From assembly GCF_000382705.1 (NCBI RefSeq), contig NZ_ARQE01000019.1, forward strand, positions 1,332-34,210: a DNA stretch of 32,879 bases. The letters are read 5' to 3'. Below the pieces are notes generated by a model, which was not told the origin of the DNA, searched no databases, and saw only the letters and a program-made list of their open reading frames with translations. The position numbers and the translations under genes are program-made. Positions 8,620 through 17,748 of this stretch are shown here, piece by piece (position 1 is the stretch's first letter; each line of letters starts with the position of its first letter). Origin of the DNA: Aureimonas ureilytica DSM 18598 = NBRC 106430 (GTDB lineage Bacteria; Pseudomonadota; Alphaproteobacteria; Rhizobiales; Rhizobiaceae).

Positions 8620-9534
8620 ATGCTCGGCTTCATCGGCAAGCGCGCCTTCAACAGCGCGGTCTCCATCCTCGGTCTCCTGGTCCTCGTCTTCGTGCTGACG
8701 CGCCTGACGGGCGATCCGGCGGCCCTGTTCCTGCCGCTCGACTCGTCTCTCGAGGCGCGCCAGGAGTTCAACCGCCTGAACGGCTTCGACCAACCCGTGG
8801 TCTCCCAGTTTTTCGCCTATCTCGGCGACCTCCTCCGCCTCGATTTCGGCATGTCGCTCCGGCAGAACCGACCGGCGATGGAAGTGGCGCTGGAAGCCTT
8901 CCCGCGTACGCTCCAGCTCGCCTTCTTCGCCATCCTCCTGTCCTTCTCGCTGGCGCTCGTGGTAGGCGCGCTCGCGGCGGCCCGGCCCGGCGGTTGGTTC
9001 GATCGCCTTTCGAGCTTCGTTTCGCTGGCCGGTGCCAGCGCGCCGGACTTCTGGGTGGCCATCGTCGGCGTGCTGGTCTTCTCGGTCGGCCTCGGGCTCC
9101 TACCGACGTCGGGCACCGGCGGCTTCGCCTACTGGATCCTGCCGGTGGCAGTCCTAACGCTCCGCCCCTTCGGCCTCCTGGTCCAGGTGGTGCGCGGCAC
9201 GATGATCGGCGTCCTCGCTCAAGCCCACGTCAAGACGGCGAAAGCCAAGGGCCTTGCCCCCCGCGCGATCCTCCTGCGCCACGGCCTGCGCAACTCGATG
9301 CTGCCGGTGGTCACCGTAGCAGGCGATCTGGCCGCCAGCCTCGTCAACGGGGCGGTGGTGGTCGAAACAATCTTCGGTTGGCCCGGCATCGGCAAGCTGA
9401 TGATCGATTCTATCGTCCAGCGCGACTTCGCGGTGGTCCAGAGCACGATCCTCGTCACCGCCTGCGCGATCTTCCTGCTGAACATCCTGATCGACCTCCT
9501 TTACGCCGCGCTCGACCCGCGCATCCGGTACTGA
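8620..9534 (+). CDS. ABC transporter permease (DppB type)
   Basis: A 304-residue inner-membrane protein with an N-terminal membrane helix (GKRAFNSAVSILGLLVLVFVLTRL), a periplasmic stretch, and a BPD_transp_1 domain from about residue 95. The cytoplasmic coupling loop with the EAA-type motif is visible in AKAKGLAPRAILLRHGLRNSMLP, followed by VVVETIFGWPGIGKLM, characteristic of DppB/OppB proteins. AGGA lies about 11 nt before the ATG. It forms the translocation pore with the next gene, whose ATG starts 4 bp after this stop, so translation is likely coupled. Confidence 0.9.
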   Translation: MLGFIGKRAFNSAVSILGLLVLVFVLTRLTGDPAALFLPLDSSLEARQEFNRLNGFDQPVVSQFFAYLGDLLRLDFGMSLRQNRPAMEVALEAFPRTLQLAFFAILLSFSLALVVGALAAARPGGWFDRLSSFVSLAGASAPDFWVAIVGVLVFSVGLGLLPTSGTGGFAYWILPVAVLTLRPFGLLVQVVRGTMIGVLAQAHVKTAKAKGLAPRAILLRHGLRNSMLPVVTVAGDLAASLVNGAVVVETIFGWPGIGKLMIDSIVQRDFAVVQSTILVTACAIFLLNILIDLLYAALDPRIRY

Positions 9535-9538
9535 CCCC

Positions 9539-10465
9539 ATGAGCGAGATCACGACCACCTTCGAGCCGCCGGCGTCGCGCACAGCGCGGCTCGCCATCTG
9601 GGCTGCCTGGCTACGCCGCGACAAGCTGGCCTTGGCCGCCGTCCTGTTCCTTCTGGTCTTGGCGGTGGCAGCCGTCCTGTCGCCGTTCCTTCTCGATGCC
9701 GCGGCCACACGCCCGGGCCTTCGCCAGCGCAACCTCGCGCCCTTCACGCTCGATGCCGGCTGGCTCTACGTGCTCGGCGCCGATACGCTGGGCCGCCCGA
9801 TGCTGGCTCGCCTCCTCGTCGGCGCCGGCACGACGCTCGGCATCGCGGCCGCGGCGGTGCTGGGTTCGATGGTGCTGGGCGGCTGCCTTGGGCTGGTGGC
9901 GGGTTATTCGCGACGCTGGTTCGCGCAAGCCATCATGCGCGTCGCCGACGTCATCATGAGCTTCCCCTCGCTGCTCCTAGCGCTGATCGTTCTGTATCTT
10001 TTGGGGCCGAGCGTCACCAACCTCATCATCGTCCTCGCCGTCACGCGCGTGCCGATCTACCTGCGCACGACGCGGGCCGAGGTGCTGGAGCTGCGCGAGC
10101 GCATGTTCGTGCAGGCGGCGCGCTCGATGGGCGCGGGGCACGGGCGCATCCTGTTCCGCCATATCGCGCCGCTCACCATTCCGACGCTCGTCACCATCGG
10201 CGCGATCGACTTCGCGGCGGTCATTTTGGCGGAATCGGCGCTGAGCTTCCTCGGCCTCGGCATCCAGCCGCCGGCCTTCACCTGGGGCGCGATGGTGGCG
10301 ACCGGCCGCGGCTACCTGCAGACCGCATGGTGGATCGCCTTCTGGCCGGGCCTCCTGATCATGCTGACGACGCTGTCGCTCAATATCGTCGCGAGCTGGG
10401 CGCGCGTCGCCTCCGATCCCCACCAGCGCTGGCGCCTCCAGTCGCTGAGGAGAGCGCCGAAATGA
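9539..10465 (+). CDS. ABC transporter permease (DppC type)
   Basis: A 308-residue partner permease. It has an N-terminal OppC-N-like segment and first membrane helix (DKLALAAVLFLLVLAVAAVLSPFLL), the LGADTLGRPMLARLLVGA motif typical of DppC/OppC, and the coupling loop EVLELRERMFVQAARSMGAGHGRILFRHIAP, then AESALSFLGLGIQPPAFTWG. The stop overlaps the following ATPase start as ATGA, a mark of translational coupling. Full length, no defects seen. Confidence 0.9.
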   Translation: MSEITTTFEPPASRTARLAIWAAWLRRDKLALAAVLFLLVLAVAAVLSPFLLDAAATRPGLRQRNLAPFTLDAGWLYVLGADTLGRPMLARLLVGAGTTLGIAAAAVLGSMVLGGCLGLVAGYSRRWFAQAIMRVADVIMSFPSLLLALIVLYLLGPSVTNLIIVLAVTRVPIYLRTTRAEVLELRERMFVQAARSMGAGHGRILFRHIAPLTIPTLVTIGAIDFAAVILAESALSFLGLGIQPPAFTWGAMVATGRGYLQTAWWIAFWPGLLIMLTTLSLNIVASWARVASDPHQRWRLQSLRRAPK

Positions 10466-12120
10466 CGCCAATCGATCCTCCCGTTCTCGAGATCCGCGAC
10501 CTCACGGTCGACTTCCTGTCCGACGAGGCGCCAGTGCGCGCGGTGGACGGCGTCAGCCTCCAGGTGCATCGGGGCGAGACCTTGTGCATCCTGGGCGAAA
10601 GCGGCTCGGGCAAGAGCGTCAGCTCCTCAACCGTGCTCGACATCCTCGACACGCCGCCAGCCGAGATCGTCTCGGGGCAGATACTGTTCGAAGGCCGGGA
10701 TCTTGCCGCGATGGCGCCCGAGGAAAGGCGACAGATCAACGGTCGGAAGATCGCGATGATCTTCCAGGATCCCCTGGCCCATCTCAACCCGGTCTACACG
10801 GTCGGTGCGCAGATCTGCGAGGTGTTCCGCGCCCATCGCATCTGCGATGGAGCCGAGGCACGGCGGCGGGGCATCGAGCTTTTCGGCCGGGTCGGCATCC
10901 CCGAACCCGCCGAGCGCTTCGACCGCTATCCCCATGAGTTCTCCGGCGGCCAGCGCCAGCGCGTCATGATCGCCATGGCGATCGCCCTCGGTCCTTCGCT
11001 CCTGATCGCCGACGAGCCGACCACGGCGCTCGACGTGTCGGTCCAGGCGCAGATCCTGGATCTTCTCGCCGATCTCCAGCGCGAGTTCGGCATGGCTCTC
11101 GTGATGATCACGCACGATCTTGAAGTCGCCGCCTCGATGGCCGATCGCGTCATCGTCATGCGGCGCGGACGCATCGTCGAAGCGGGGGAGGCGCGCGCCG
11201 TCTTCACCCAGCCCAGCGACGACTACACGCGCCGGCTCATGGCCGCGATCCCCTCGCATGACGGGGAGGCCAGCCGACGCTCCAAGGCGCCGGTCGCCGA
11301 AACGCTTCTCGACGTGCAGGGGCTCACCAAGGTCTACCAGGTCACCAGCGGGCTGTTTTCCTCGCCCCGCAGCGTGGCGGCGGTGGAGGACGTGTCGTTC
11401 CGGGTCGGGCGCGGCGAGACGCTCGGCATCGTCGGCGAGTCCGGGTCGGGCAAATCCAGTGTCGCCAAGATGCTTCTGCGGCTCGTCGACCCAACCGCCG
11501 GCCGGGCACTGTTCCGGGGCGCCGACATCTATGGCCTGGAGGGGGCGGACCTCATGGCGCTGCGCCGCAAGGTGCAGATGGTGTTCCAGGACCCCTACGG
11601 CTCGATGAACCCGCGGATGAGCGTCGAAGCGATCATCTCGGAGCCTTGGCGCATCCATGGCGACATCCTGCGGAAGGGGCAGTGGCGCGGCCGCGTGCGC
11701 GAACTCCTCGACCTCGTCGGCCTGAACCCCGACTGGGCGAGCCGTCATCCCCACCAGTTTTCCGGTGGGCAGCGCCAGCGCATCGCGATCGCCCGCGCAC
11801 TCGCCTGCGAGCCGGAACTTATCGTCTGCGACGAGGCCGTGTCAGCCCTCGACGTCTCCGTCCAGATGCAGGTGATCGACCTCCTAGCCGACCTTCGCGA
11901 CCGCCTGGGCCTCGCCTACGTCTTCATTACCCACGACCTGCCGGTGGTCCGGAACTTCGCCGACCGCATCATCGTCATGCGCGGCGGCAAGGTCGTCGAG
12001 GAGGCAGATACCGAGACCCTGTTTGCGGCTCCCCGCCACGAGTACACTCGGACGCTTCTGTCATCTTCGCCCAGGCCAAAATGGGAAACGACAGGAGTAG
12101 CTGCTTCGGGCAGCCATTGA
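10462..12120 (+). CDS. Fused dual ATP-binding protein of peptide-type ABC transporter (DppD-DppF type)
   Basis: 552 residues with two complete ABC domains. The first has Walker A GESGSGKS (residues 45-52), signature FSGGQRQR and Walker B LLIADEPTTALD. The second has Walker A GESGSGKS (325-332), the same signature and LIVCDEAVSALD, where Ala replaces the more common Pro. The start at 10462 was chosen over an upstream in-frame ATG because it overlaps the permease stop (ATGA) with a purine-rich site (gaggagag) before it, and because homologues begin near this point. The fusion supplies both ATPase halves for the importer. It is the last gene of the operon before an IS-rich gap. Confidence 0.9.
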   Translation: MTPIDPPVLEIRDLTVDFLSDEAPVRAVDGVSLQVHRGETLCILGESGSGKSVSSSTVLDILDTPPAEIVSGQILFEGRDLAAMAPEERRQINGRKIAMIFQDPLAHLNPVYTVGAQICEVFRAHRICDGAEARRRGIELFGRVGIPEPAERFDRYPHEFSGGQRQRVMIAMAIALGPSLLIADEPTTALDVSVQAQILDLLADLQREFGMALVMITHDLEVAASMADRVIVMRRGRIVEAGEARAVFTQPSDDYTRRLMAAIPSHDGEASRRSKAPVAETLLDVQGLTKVYQVTSGLFSSPRSVAAVEDVSFRVGRGETLGIVGESGSGKSSVAKMLLRLVDPTAGRALFRGADIYGLEGADLMALRRKVQMVFQDPYGSMNPRMSVEAIISEPWRIHGDILRKGQWRGRVRELLDLVGLNPDWASRHPHQFSGGQRQRIAIARALACEPELIVCDEAVSALDVSVQMQVIDLLADLRDRLGLAYVFITHDLPVVRNFADRIIVMRGGKVVEEADTETLFAAPRHEYTRTLLSSSPRPKWETTGVAASGSH

Positions 12121-12611
12121 GTCAGCCATCCACCGTGGTCCGCCATGGGGCCGCGGAAGGCTGCCGTTGGTCCGCAAACGGCGGTTCGAATGAGACAGAC
12201 CAGCTTGGTGCGGCTCGGACGCAAATTGGCAGTTGAGGGCCGGTTGGCGTGCAGGATCCTGGTGCTGCCGTAGCAAACGGTTCGTCAGTTTCGTCTCGCA
12301 CCGCAACGATGCGGACTGTCGGCTCCTCACCCGACCCAGCTGCAAACACAGGAGCGAGTTTGGACCGTAAGTGGACGGGGTAACTGGGCCGATAGCTGCC
12401 GGCTCGCCAGTCTAATGTCCATGTAGATCAAAAGGCGTGCCCTGGTTGGGCACGCAGCAGTCGGCGACACGCTGGTAGCGCCCTTGCACGACCCTGAAGG
12501 ATCAGGTTGACGCGCCTGTCATGTCCTCTTGGATCAGGTTGGTTCAGCTCCGAGGACACGAATTGGACGGGCGCTGAGTCCCTCGGTTGGGTCTGATCTC
12601 CCCCGCTTCAC
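12121..12611. other. Gene-free degenerate stretch after the transporter operon
   Basis: About 490 bases with no supportable gene. A partial copy of the intergenic repeat lies at 12155-12180 (GGAAGGCTGCCGTTG then CCGCAAACG). The 11-mer GGATCAGGTTG occurs twice, near 12499 and 12532. The tract continues into IS remnants and looks like eroded mobile DNA. Confidence 0.4.
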
Positions 12612-12796
12612 GTATATGGCTGCCCCCCATCTTCCGGCAGATCTCGCCAACTAGGGCGCCGTTCTCCGTCTTCCGCAGGGCAAAGGCGATCTGCTCGTTC
12701 GTGAACCGCTTCTTGGGCATCGGCTCTTACCTCTTGTCGAGAAATTGGGCCCGAAAATTCTCACTCCGTCCGGACCAGCTTCACGGGGCAGGACCA
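12612..12796 (-). mobile_element. IS3-family left-end remnant with 5' part of orfA
   Basis: On the minus strand a terminal-repeat-like start TGGTCCTGCCCCGTG (from 12796) is followed by an ATG at 12720 and about 36 codons reading MPKKRFTNEQIAFALRKTENG...EICRKMGG, the helix-turn-helix start of an IS3 OrfA of a different subgroup from the element at 2860-4165. Similarity ends near 12612, where the frame becomes unrelated. The rest of the element is absent. Confidence 0.65.
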
Positions 12797-12844
12797 GTCT
12801 TATCGGCCATAGGTCAGGCATCTGCCGCTAAGCGATGGCTGGCG

Positions 12845-12930
12845 GCGCCCCCCAACTCGCATCGCCGGCCACCTCAAACGTCGCCGACAAGCCCATGGTG
12901 CATCAGTTTCGAACCGGACGATCCTACGGC
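12845..12930 (+). mobile_element. IS407-like right-end remnant
   Basis: 33 bases at 12863-12895 are identical to the inverted copy at 2904-2936 in the right end of the intact IS3 element, with weaker similarity on both sides (for example the GAACCGG shared just beyond). It is the 3' end of orfB plus terminal sequence of a related element in the opposite orientation. The terminal repeat itself is not recognisable. Confidence 0.65.
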
Positions 12931-13036
12931 GAAGGCCACTTCTCTCATCGGCTGCACTGTTTTCGGCGAGGACCGCGCATATCTACGCCTACGCTTGTCT
13001 CGCCCTCGAAGGTGGCGATTGCTGGAGGCCACCGCG

Positions 13037-15037
13037 ATGACCACGTCACGATTTCTCGGTGGTTCCGGCGAGATGGCGGCGCGCCTCAGAGCCTTCGATT
13101 GGTCGGCGACGAGCTTGGGGCCACCGTCCGGTTGGCCCCGATCCCTGCGAACGCTCGTCGGACTGATGCTTGCATCGCGTCAACCCATGTATGTCGCATG
13201 GGGTACCGAAGGGATCATGCTCTACAACGACGCCTATTCGCGGCTTCTGCAGAGCAAGCACCCCGCGGCCCTGGGAGATCGTTTCGATCGCGTCTGGTCG
13301 GAGATCTGGAGCGAGATCGAGCCGCTGGTGGCGCGTGTCTTCCAAGGCGAGTCCATCCATTTCGACGACATCACGCTCTTCATCGAGCGCAACGCACAGA
13401 CCACCGAAGCCCATTTCGCCTTCTCTTACACGCCGGTCTACGACAATGAGGGCGTGGTGATCGGTCTGTTCTGCGCCTGCAACGAGACGACCATCCAGAT
13501 CCTGGCGGAACGGGCAGCGAACGAAGCCCTTCAGGCGGCCGAGGAAGCCAACATCGCCAAGAGCCAGTTCCTGGCCAATATGAGCCACGAGCTGCGCACG
13601 CCTCTTTCAGCCATCATCGGCTATGCCGAGATGCTGATCGAGGAAGCGCAGGATGGCGCCGCCGCCAGTGATCTGGCGGGTGACATCGCCAAGATCGAGA
13701 GCAACGCTCGCCATTTGCTCAGTCTCATCAACGATGTACTGGACCTGTCCAAAGTCGAGAGCGGCAAGATGGACATCTATGTCGAGACCTTCGATGTCGC
13801 CGACCTCGTGCATGACGTTGCAACAACCGCGCAGCGGCTGGTGGAGAAGAAAAACAACCGTCTCCAGGTCGAAATCGAGAGCGATGTCGGAAGCCTGGCG
13901 TCCGACATCACCAAGGTACGGCAGATTCTCTTCAATCTGCTGAGCAACGCTGCCAAGTTCACGCAGAACGGCACGATCACGCTTCGGGTCCGGCGCACGG
14001 AAGCCGAACTATCGTTCGCCGTGCGCGACACCGGCATCGGCATGACACCCGAGCAGATGGAGCGACTGTTCCAGCGTTTCGCCCAAGCCGATGCGTCCAC
14101 GACGCGCAAATACGGAGGCACAGGCCTCGGATTATCGCTTACCAAGGCGTTCAGCGCCATGTTGGGCGGCGATGTGCATGTGGAAAGCGAACCGGAGCGG
14201 GGCAGCATTTTCACGCTGACATTGCCGCTGAAGATCGTCGATCCGTCGGCGGAGGCGTCGGTCGCGCCGGACGCCCAATTGCCTGTCGTGCCCGACGTCG
14301 ATCCGGCCAAGGTCGTTCTGGTGATCGACGACGACACCGCTCAGCGGGAACTGATGACGCGCTTTCTGGCGCGGGAAGGATTTTCGGCGGTCACGGCGGC
14401 CGACGGAGCGACGGGTCTGGCGCTGGCCAGAGAAATGAGACCACGCGCCATTCTTCTCGACGTCATGATGCCCGGCATGGACGGTTGGACCGTCCTGGGC
14501 CGTCTGAAGAGCGATCCGGATCTGGCGGGCATCCCGGTCGTCATGGTGACCTTCGTCAGCGAACGCGGGCTGGCCTCGTCGCTCGGTGCGACCGACTATG
14601 TCGACAAACCGGTGAAGTGGGAGCGGTTCCGTCTGGTGATGGACCGCTTTCGCGAATCCGTCGGCGATGTCCTCGTCGTGGACGACGATCCGGATGCGCG
14701 CGCTCGTCTTCGTCAGACGCTGGAGCGCGACGGCTGGGCCGTCGCCGAGGCGGAGGACGGTCAGAAGGCCCTGGACTACATCGCCAACAGCCGTCCACGG
14801 CTGATCCTTCTCGACCTGACCATGCCGATCATGGACGGGTTCGCCTTCCTGCGCGCGCTTCGCAGCCGACCCGATGACGCCGAAATTCCGGTCATCGTGC
14901 TCTCGGCCCGCAGCCTGACCACCGAAGAGCGAACGCAGCTCCGCTCGGCCGCGCAAGTCCTTACGAAGGGCGAGATCAGCCTGAAGGAGGTGGCCGCCAA
15001 CGTTCGAGCCCTGACGGATGAGGGGGTCGGCTCGTGA
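13037..15037 (+). CDS. Hybrid sensor histidine kinase with two C-terminal receiver domains
   Basis: 666 residues, predicted cytosolic. An N-terminal PAS-like sensor (about 20-150; SRQPMYVAWGTEGIMLYNDAYSRLLQSKHP) is followed by a HisKA dimerisation domain with phospho-acceptor H184 in MSHELRTPLSAIIGYAEML. The HATPase domain has its N box FNLLSNAAKF (N300, N304), D331 in DTGIGM, and GGTGLGLSL. Receiver domain 1 has phospho-acceptor D475 (LLDVMMPGMDG) and receiver domain 2 has D593 (LLDLTMPIMDG). The ATG at 13037 was chosen because upstream in-frame codons fall in IS remnants. No output domain is present, so phosphate must go to another protein, probably by a phosphorelay. No cognate regulator is adjacent. 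Confidence 0.88.
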   Translation: MTTSRFLGGSGEMAARLRAFDWSATSLGPPSGWPRSLRTLVGLMLASRQPMYVAWGTEGIMLYNDAYSRLLQSKHPAALGDRFDRVWSEIWSEIEPLVARVFQGESIHFDDITLFIERNAQTTEAHFAFSYTPVYDNEGVVIGLFCACNETTIQILAERAANEALQAAEEANIAKSQFLANMSHELRTPLSAIIGYAEMLIEEAQDGAAASDLAGDIAKIESNARHLLSLINDVLDLSKVESGKMDIYVETFDVADLVHDVATTAQRLVEKKNNRLQVEIESDVGSLASDITKVRQILFNLLSNAAKFTQNGTITLRVRRTEAELSFAVRDTGIGMTPEQMERLFQRFAQADASTTRKYGGTGLGLSLTKAFSAMLGGDVHVESEPERGSIFTLTLPLKIVDPSAEASVAPDAQLPVVPDVDPAKVVLVIDDDTAQRELMTRFLAREGFSAVTAADGATGLALAREMRPRAILLDVMMPGMDGWTVLGRLKSDPDLAGIPVVMVTFVSERGLASSLGATDYVDKPVKWERFRLVMDRFRESVGDVLVVDDDPDARARLRQTLERDGWAVAEAEDGQKALDYIANSRPRLILLDLTMPIMDGFAFLRALRSRPDDAEIPVIVLSARSLTTEERTQLRSAAQVLTKGEISLKEVAANVRALTDEGVGS

Positions 15038-15054
15038 CGCTCCGTTCAGGAGCG
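15038..15054 (+). terminator. Short hairpin after the kinase gene
   Basis: CGCTCC-GTTCA-GGAGCG starts at the first base after the kinase stop. The 6-bp GC stem has no T-run, so it is a weak terminator candidate. Confidence 0.3.
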
Positions 15055-15108
15055 ACCAACAGCGCGGAAAACGGCTGCTCACGGTCATTTCGTCGGATGC
15101 AATCCCTG

Positions 15109-15243
15109 TCATGATCCGCCTGAGGCTGCGGCCTGCCGCGTCGAAAGGCGATAGGCGGCATTGACCGAACAGAACCCCAGGACGATCGACGCCATTCCCG
15201 CTTGAATGCGTCCTTGCCCCTGCCGCGTCCATTTTCTCGGCAT
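15109..15243 (-). CDS. Possible 44-residue small protein
   Basis: An open frame divergent from the ZIP transporter gene, starting MPRKWTRQGQGRIQAG and containing a short apolar stretch (MASIVLGFCSVNAAY). No good ribosome site is visible and I do not recognise the product. It could be the 3' remnant of a lost gene. Reported only because the 235-base gap holds nothing else. Confidence 0.18.
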   Translation of the reverse strand: MPRKWTRQGQGRIQAGMASIVLGFCSVNAAYRLSTRQAAASGGS

Positions 15244-15272
15244 TATCACTTCGATAGAAGGACGCCGCTGCC

Positions 15273-16034
15273 ATGCCTATGTTCGTTCAAGCGGGTCTCT
15301 GGGGGTTGCTGGGTGGCTCTGCGCTCGTTCTGGGTGCGGCGATTGCCTACACCTTGTCGCTGCCTGCCCGGCTCGTCGCGGCCATCATGGCGATCGGATC
15401 GGGCGTCCTGATCTCGGCCGTTGCGTTCGAACTCATGGACGAAGCCTACCGTCAGGGCGGCTTCGATTCCTCCGCCACCGGTTTCGTCGGTGGCGCGGTG
15501 ATCTACACGCTCGCCAACATCGCAATCTCACGTCGCGGCGCAAGGCACCGCAAGCGATCCGGCTCCAACTCCCATGAGAGCCAGCAACACAGTTCGGAAG
15601 GAGCGGGGCTCGCGATCGCCGTCGGGGCCTTGCTCGACGGAATCCCGGAATCCGTCGTCATCGGCGCCAGCCTCCTCGGCGGCAATTCCGTCAGCCTCGT
15701 CACGGTAACAGCGGTGTTCCTCTCGAATGTGCCGGAGGGCTTGTCGAGCGCGGCGGGCATGCGCAAGGCCGGTCGGTCCGCTGGCTACATCTTCGGTGTC
15801 TGGGGCGGCATCGCCGTCGCATCGGGGCTTGCGGCGCTGATCGGCAATTTCGCGCTGGCCGGGGCCGATCCCGACATACTCGCGCTGACAAACGCGATCG
15901 CCGCCGGCGCCATTCTCTCCATGATCGTCGACACGATGATCCCGGAAGCCTTCGAGGATACGCACGAATACGCCGGTCTGATCACGGTGCTCGGCTTCCT
16001 GGCAGCCTTCGTCCTGTCCAAACTCGGCGGCTGA
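15273..16034 (+). CDS. ZIP-family metal transporter
   Basis: 253 residues with about eight hydrophobic segments spread along the whole length. The two metal-site motifs of the ZIP family are visible as ALLDGIPESVVIGASLL and FLSNVPEGLSSAAG (second one NVPEG, close to the classical HNxPEG). A hydrophilic stretch with several His residues (ARHRKRSGSNSHESQQHSSEG) lies between helices, where ZIP proteins carry a variable metal-binding loop. It should move Zn or another divalent cation across the inner membrane. AAGGA lies about 10 nt before the ATG. Substrate and regulation are not evident; no Zur-like box was recognised. Confidence 0.82.
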   Translation: MPMFVQAGLWGLLGGSALVLGAAIAYTLSLPARLVAAIMAIGSGVLISAVAFELMDEAYRQGGFDSSATGFVGGAVIYTLANIAISRRGARHRKRSGSNSHESQQHSSEGAGLAIAVGALLDGIPESVVIGASLLGGNSVSLVTVTAVFLSNVPEGLSSAAGMRKAGRSAGYIFGVWGGIAVASGLAALIGNFALAGADPDILALTNAIAAGAILSMIVDTMIPEAFEDTHEYAGLITVLGFLAAFVLSKLGG

Positions 16035-16188
16035 CAGACTGAGCATGGTGAGCGCCGTTTCGAACGATATGGAGCAAACGAACTCGCAACAAACGGGCGG
16101 CCAGAAGCGATCGAAACGATCTTGGATCAGCAACGTTGGGCTCCGACCGAAAACCGAACCGACATCATCTTCGACACAAGGGATCGAT

Positions 16189-16610
16189 GTGGCAGAACTT
16201 GAGGCCAACTAGGCGCTGGCGCGCAGTTACTTCACCGCCTTTCGCGAGCGTGACCAAGCCTGGTGGCAGCAGTTCATCGCGGCGGACTTCGTGCGCCACG
16301 ATCCCGGCCTCGACTTCGAGGTGCACGGTCCCGAAGGCGTCGCAAAGCTTGGCGAAGTCATGCACGGCCCCTTTTTTTCGACGTCGAGCTACCGATCGAC
16401 GAGGTGATCGCGGAAGGCGACTGTGTGTTGGTGCGCTTGCGCCAGAAAGGTCGCCATACCGGCGACTTTCAGGGCACGCCTCCGACAGGGCGAGCGATCG
16501 ACATTGGAGTGATGGATTACTTCCGCATAGCCGACGGGCGCATCGCCGAACACTGGGCTCTGATGGACAACCTGACCCTGTTGAAGCAGATCGGCGCGGT
16601 CGACGCCTGA
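16189..16610 (+). pseudogene. NTF2-like/SnoaL-like protein, stop and frameshift
   Basis: The reading frame from the GTG at 16189 gives VAELEAN, then TAG at 16210, then ALARSYFTAFRERDQAWWQQFIAADFVRHDPGL and VAKLGEVMHGPFF. After a run of seven T (16372-16378) the frame must shift to continue with DVELPIDEVIAEGDCVLVRLR and IDIGVMDYFRIADGRIAEHWALMD to the TGA at 16610. Together these make a typical 130-140-residue NTF2/SnoaL-like fold (ester-cyclase or hydroxylase-type cavity). Two independent lesions argue for a dead gene; the T7 length could also be a sequencing error. It lies just before the hydrolase gene. Confidence 0.7.
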
Positions 16611-16723
16611 CTGTTATCCGCAGGCCGCCACGATGTGCGCAGGCGGCTGGCGAACTCCAAACGCTACGAGGGATCGAGGGGCAGTCTGGTGGGTTGGAAA
16701 GGACGAACCTTAAGGAGAATCCG

Positions 16724-17611
16724 ATGACCCAACTCACAACGCTTCTGGAGCCCGGCTGGCGCGAAACGAAGCGCGCGATCGGTGGTCTGTCGCTCCATGT
16801 CGTCGAGGCGGGCGAGGTGGGCCGACCGCTGATAATCCTGCTTCACGGCTTCCCCGAATTCTGGTGGGCGTGGCGCCACCAGATTACGCCGCTGGCAGAG
16901 GCGGGCTATCATGTAGTTGTTCCGGATATGCGCGGCTACAACAAGAGCGACGCCCCGCAAGAGGTTTCGGCCTATCATATCGACCGGTTGGCACGGGACG
17001 TTGTCGAACTCGCGGACGCTTTTGGAGCGGAGCGGTTCCACCTCGTAGGGCACGACTGGGGTGCCGTGATCGGGTGGTGGGTGGCTGCAAGCTTTCCCGA
17101 GCGTCTCGAACGGGTGGTCCTCATGGACGGACCTCACCCAGATGTTTGGGCGCGGCAGGCCCTTCGCCATTCGACGCAGGCGTTGCGCAGCACCTATGTT
17201 GCCTTTTTCCAGCTTCCCTTCGTTCCCGAGGCGAGCCTCGGCAGCTTCGACTTCAAGGGCCTAAGGACGATGCTGGAAGGCAGCGCCCATCCCGGCACAA
17301 TCGAGACTAGAACACTAGATCACTATGTAGAGGCATGGTCGCATTCTGGCTCGCTGACGGGTATGCTGAACTACTACAGGGCGCTGCGCGAGCGACCCAC
17401 CAGCGGCGAGCCGGCACGTGTGGCACCCGCGACCCTTATTCTTTGGGCGGGCGACGATTCGTTTCTGGAACGCCACGTGGCGAAGGCTGGGCTTGCCTTG
17501 TGCGACGACGGGCTGCTGGAGTTCGTCGACGGAGCCAGCCACTGGCTACACATTGAGAAGCCCGATCTAGTCAACCAGCGAATTATTTCCTTCTTTGACG
17601 AGGGGCGCTGA
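16724..17611 (+). CDS. Alpha/beta hydrolase, epoxide-hydrolase-like
   Basis: 295 residues. The fold and catalytic parts are clear: oxyanion motif HGFPEFWWAWRHQ, nucleophile D111 in LVGHDWGAVIGWW, and the base H273 in GASHWLHIEKPDLVNQ. Asp as nucleophile, the HGFPE-x-W motif and Tyr residues in the cap (LNYYRALRE) point to soluble epoxide hydrolases; haloalkane and haloacetate dehalogenases share the same layout. An AAGGAG at 16712-16717 lies 6 nt before the ATG at 16724 and decides the start over longer in-frame options. The neighbouring NTF2-like gene is broken, so no pathway can be assigned. Confidence 0.85.
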   Translation: MTQLTTLLEPGWRETKRAIGGLSLHVVEAGEVGRPLIILLHGFPEFWWAWRHQITPLAEAGYHVVVPDMRGYNKSDAPQEVSAYHIDRLARDVVELADAFGAERFHLVGHDWGAVIGWWVAASFPERLERVVLMDGPHPDVWARQALRHSTQALRSTYVAFFQLPFVPEASLGSFDFKGLRTMLEGSAHPGTIETRTLDHYVEAWSHSGSLTGMLNYYRALRERPTSGEPARVAPATLILWAGDDSFLERHVAKAGLALCDDGLLEFVDGASHWLHIEKPDLVNQRIISFFDEGR

Positions 17612-17617
17612 CCGTTT

Positions 17618-17684
17618 TGGGCCATAGCGGACCGGCAGCTTTCGAGCCAATCGCGAGGAAAGCCGCCATTCTGCAAACGACCCG
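17618..17684 (+). repeat. Copy 2 of 67-nt intergenic repeat
   Basis: It begins TGGGCCATAGCGGAC, has CAGCTTTCG, then GGAAAGCCGCCATTC at offset 39, and ends ACGACCCG. Same length and spacing as the copy at 4965-5031. It lies 7 bp after the hydrolase stop. Confidence 0.65.
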
Positions 17685-17748
17685 TCGAAGACATTCACCA
17701 CCTATTCGAAATTCCTCAGAAGCGGACATCGCCAACTGACCCTTCGAG

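Noticed and set aside
10627..11754. 375-codon minus-strand frame inside the ATPase gene
   Set aside because: It mirrors the ABC domains, and all Walker and signature motifs are on the + strand.
12495..12545. Direct repeat of GGATCAGGTTG at about 33-nt spacing
   Set aside because: Only two copies without conserved spacer, in eroded IS sequence. Not a CRISPR or a convincing regulatory array.
14132..15274. 380-codon minus-strand frame over the kinase receiver domains
   Set aside because: A shadow of the receiver domains. No start context or domain.
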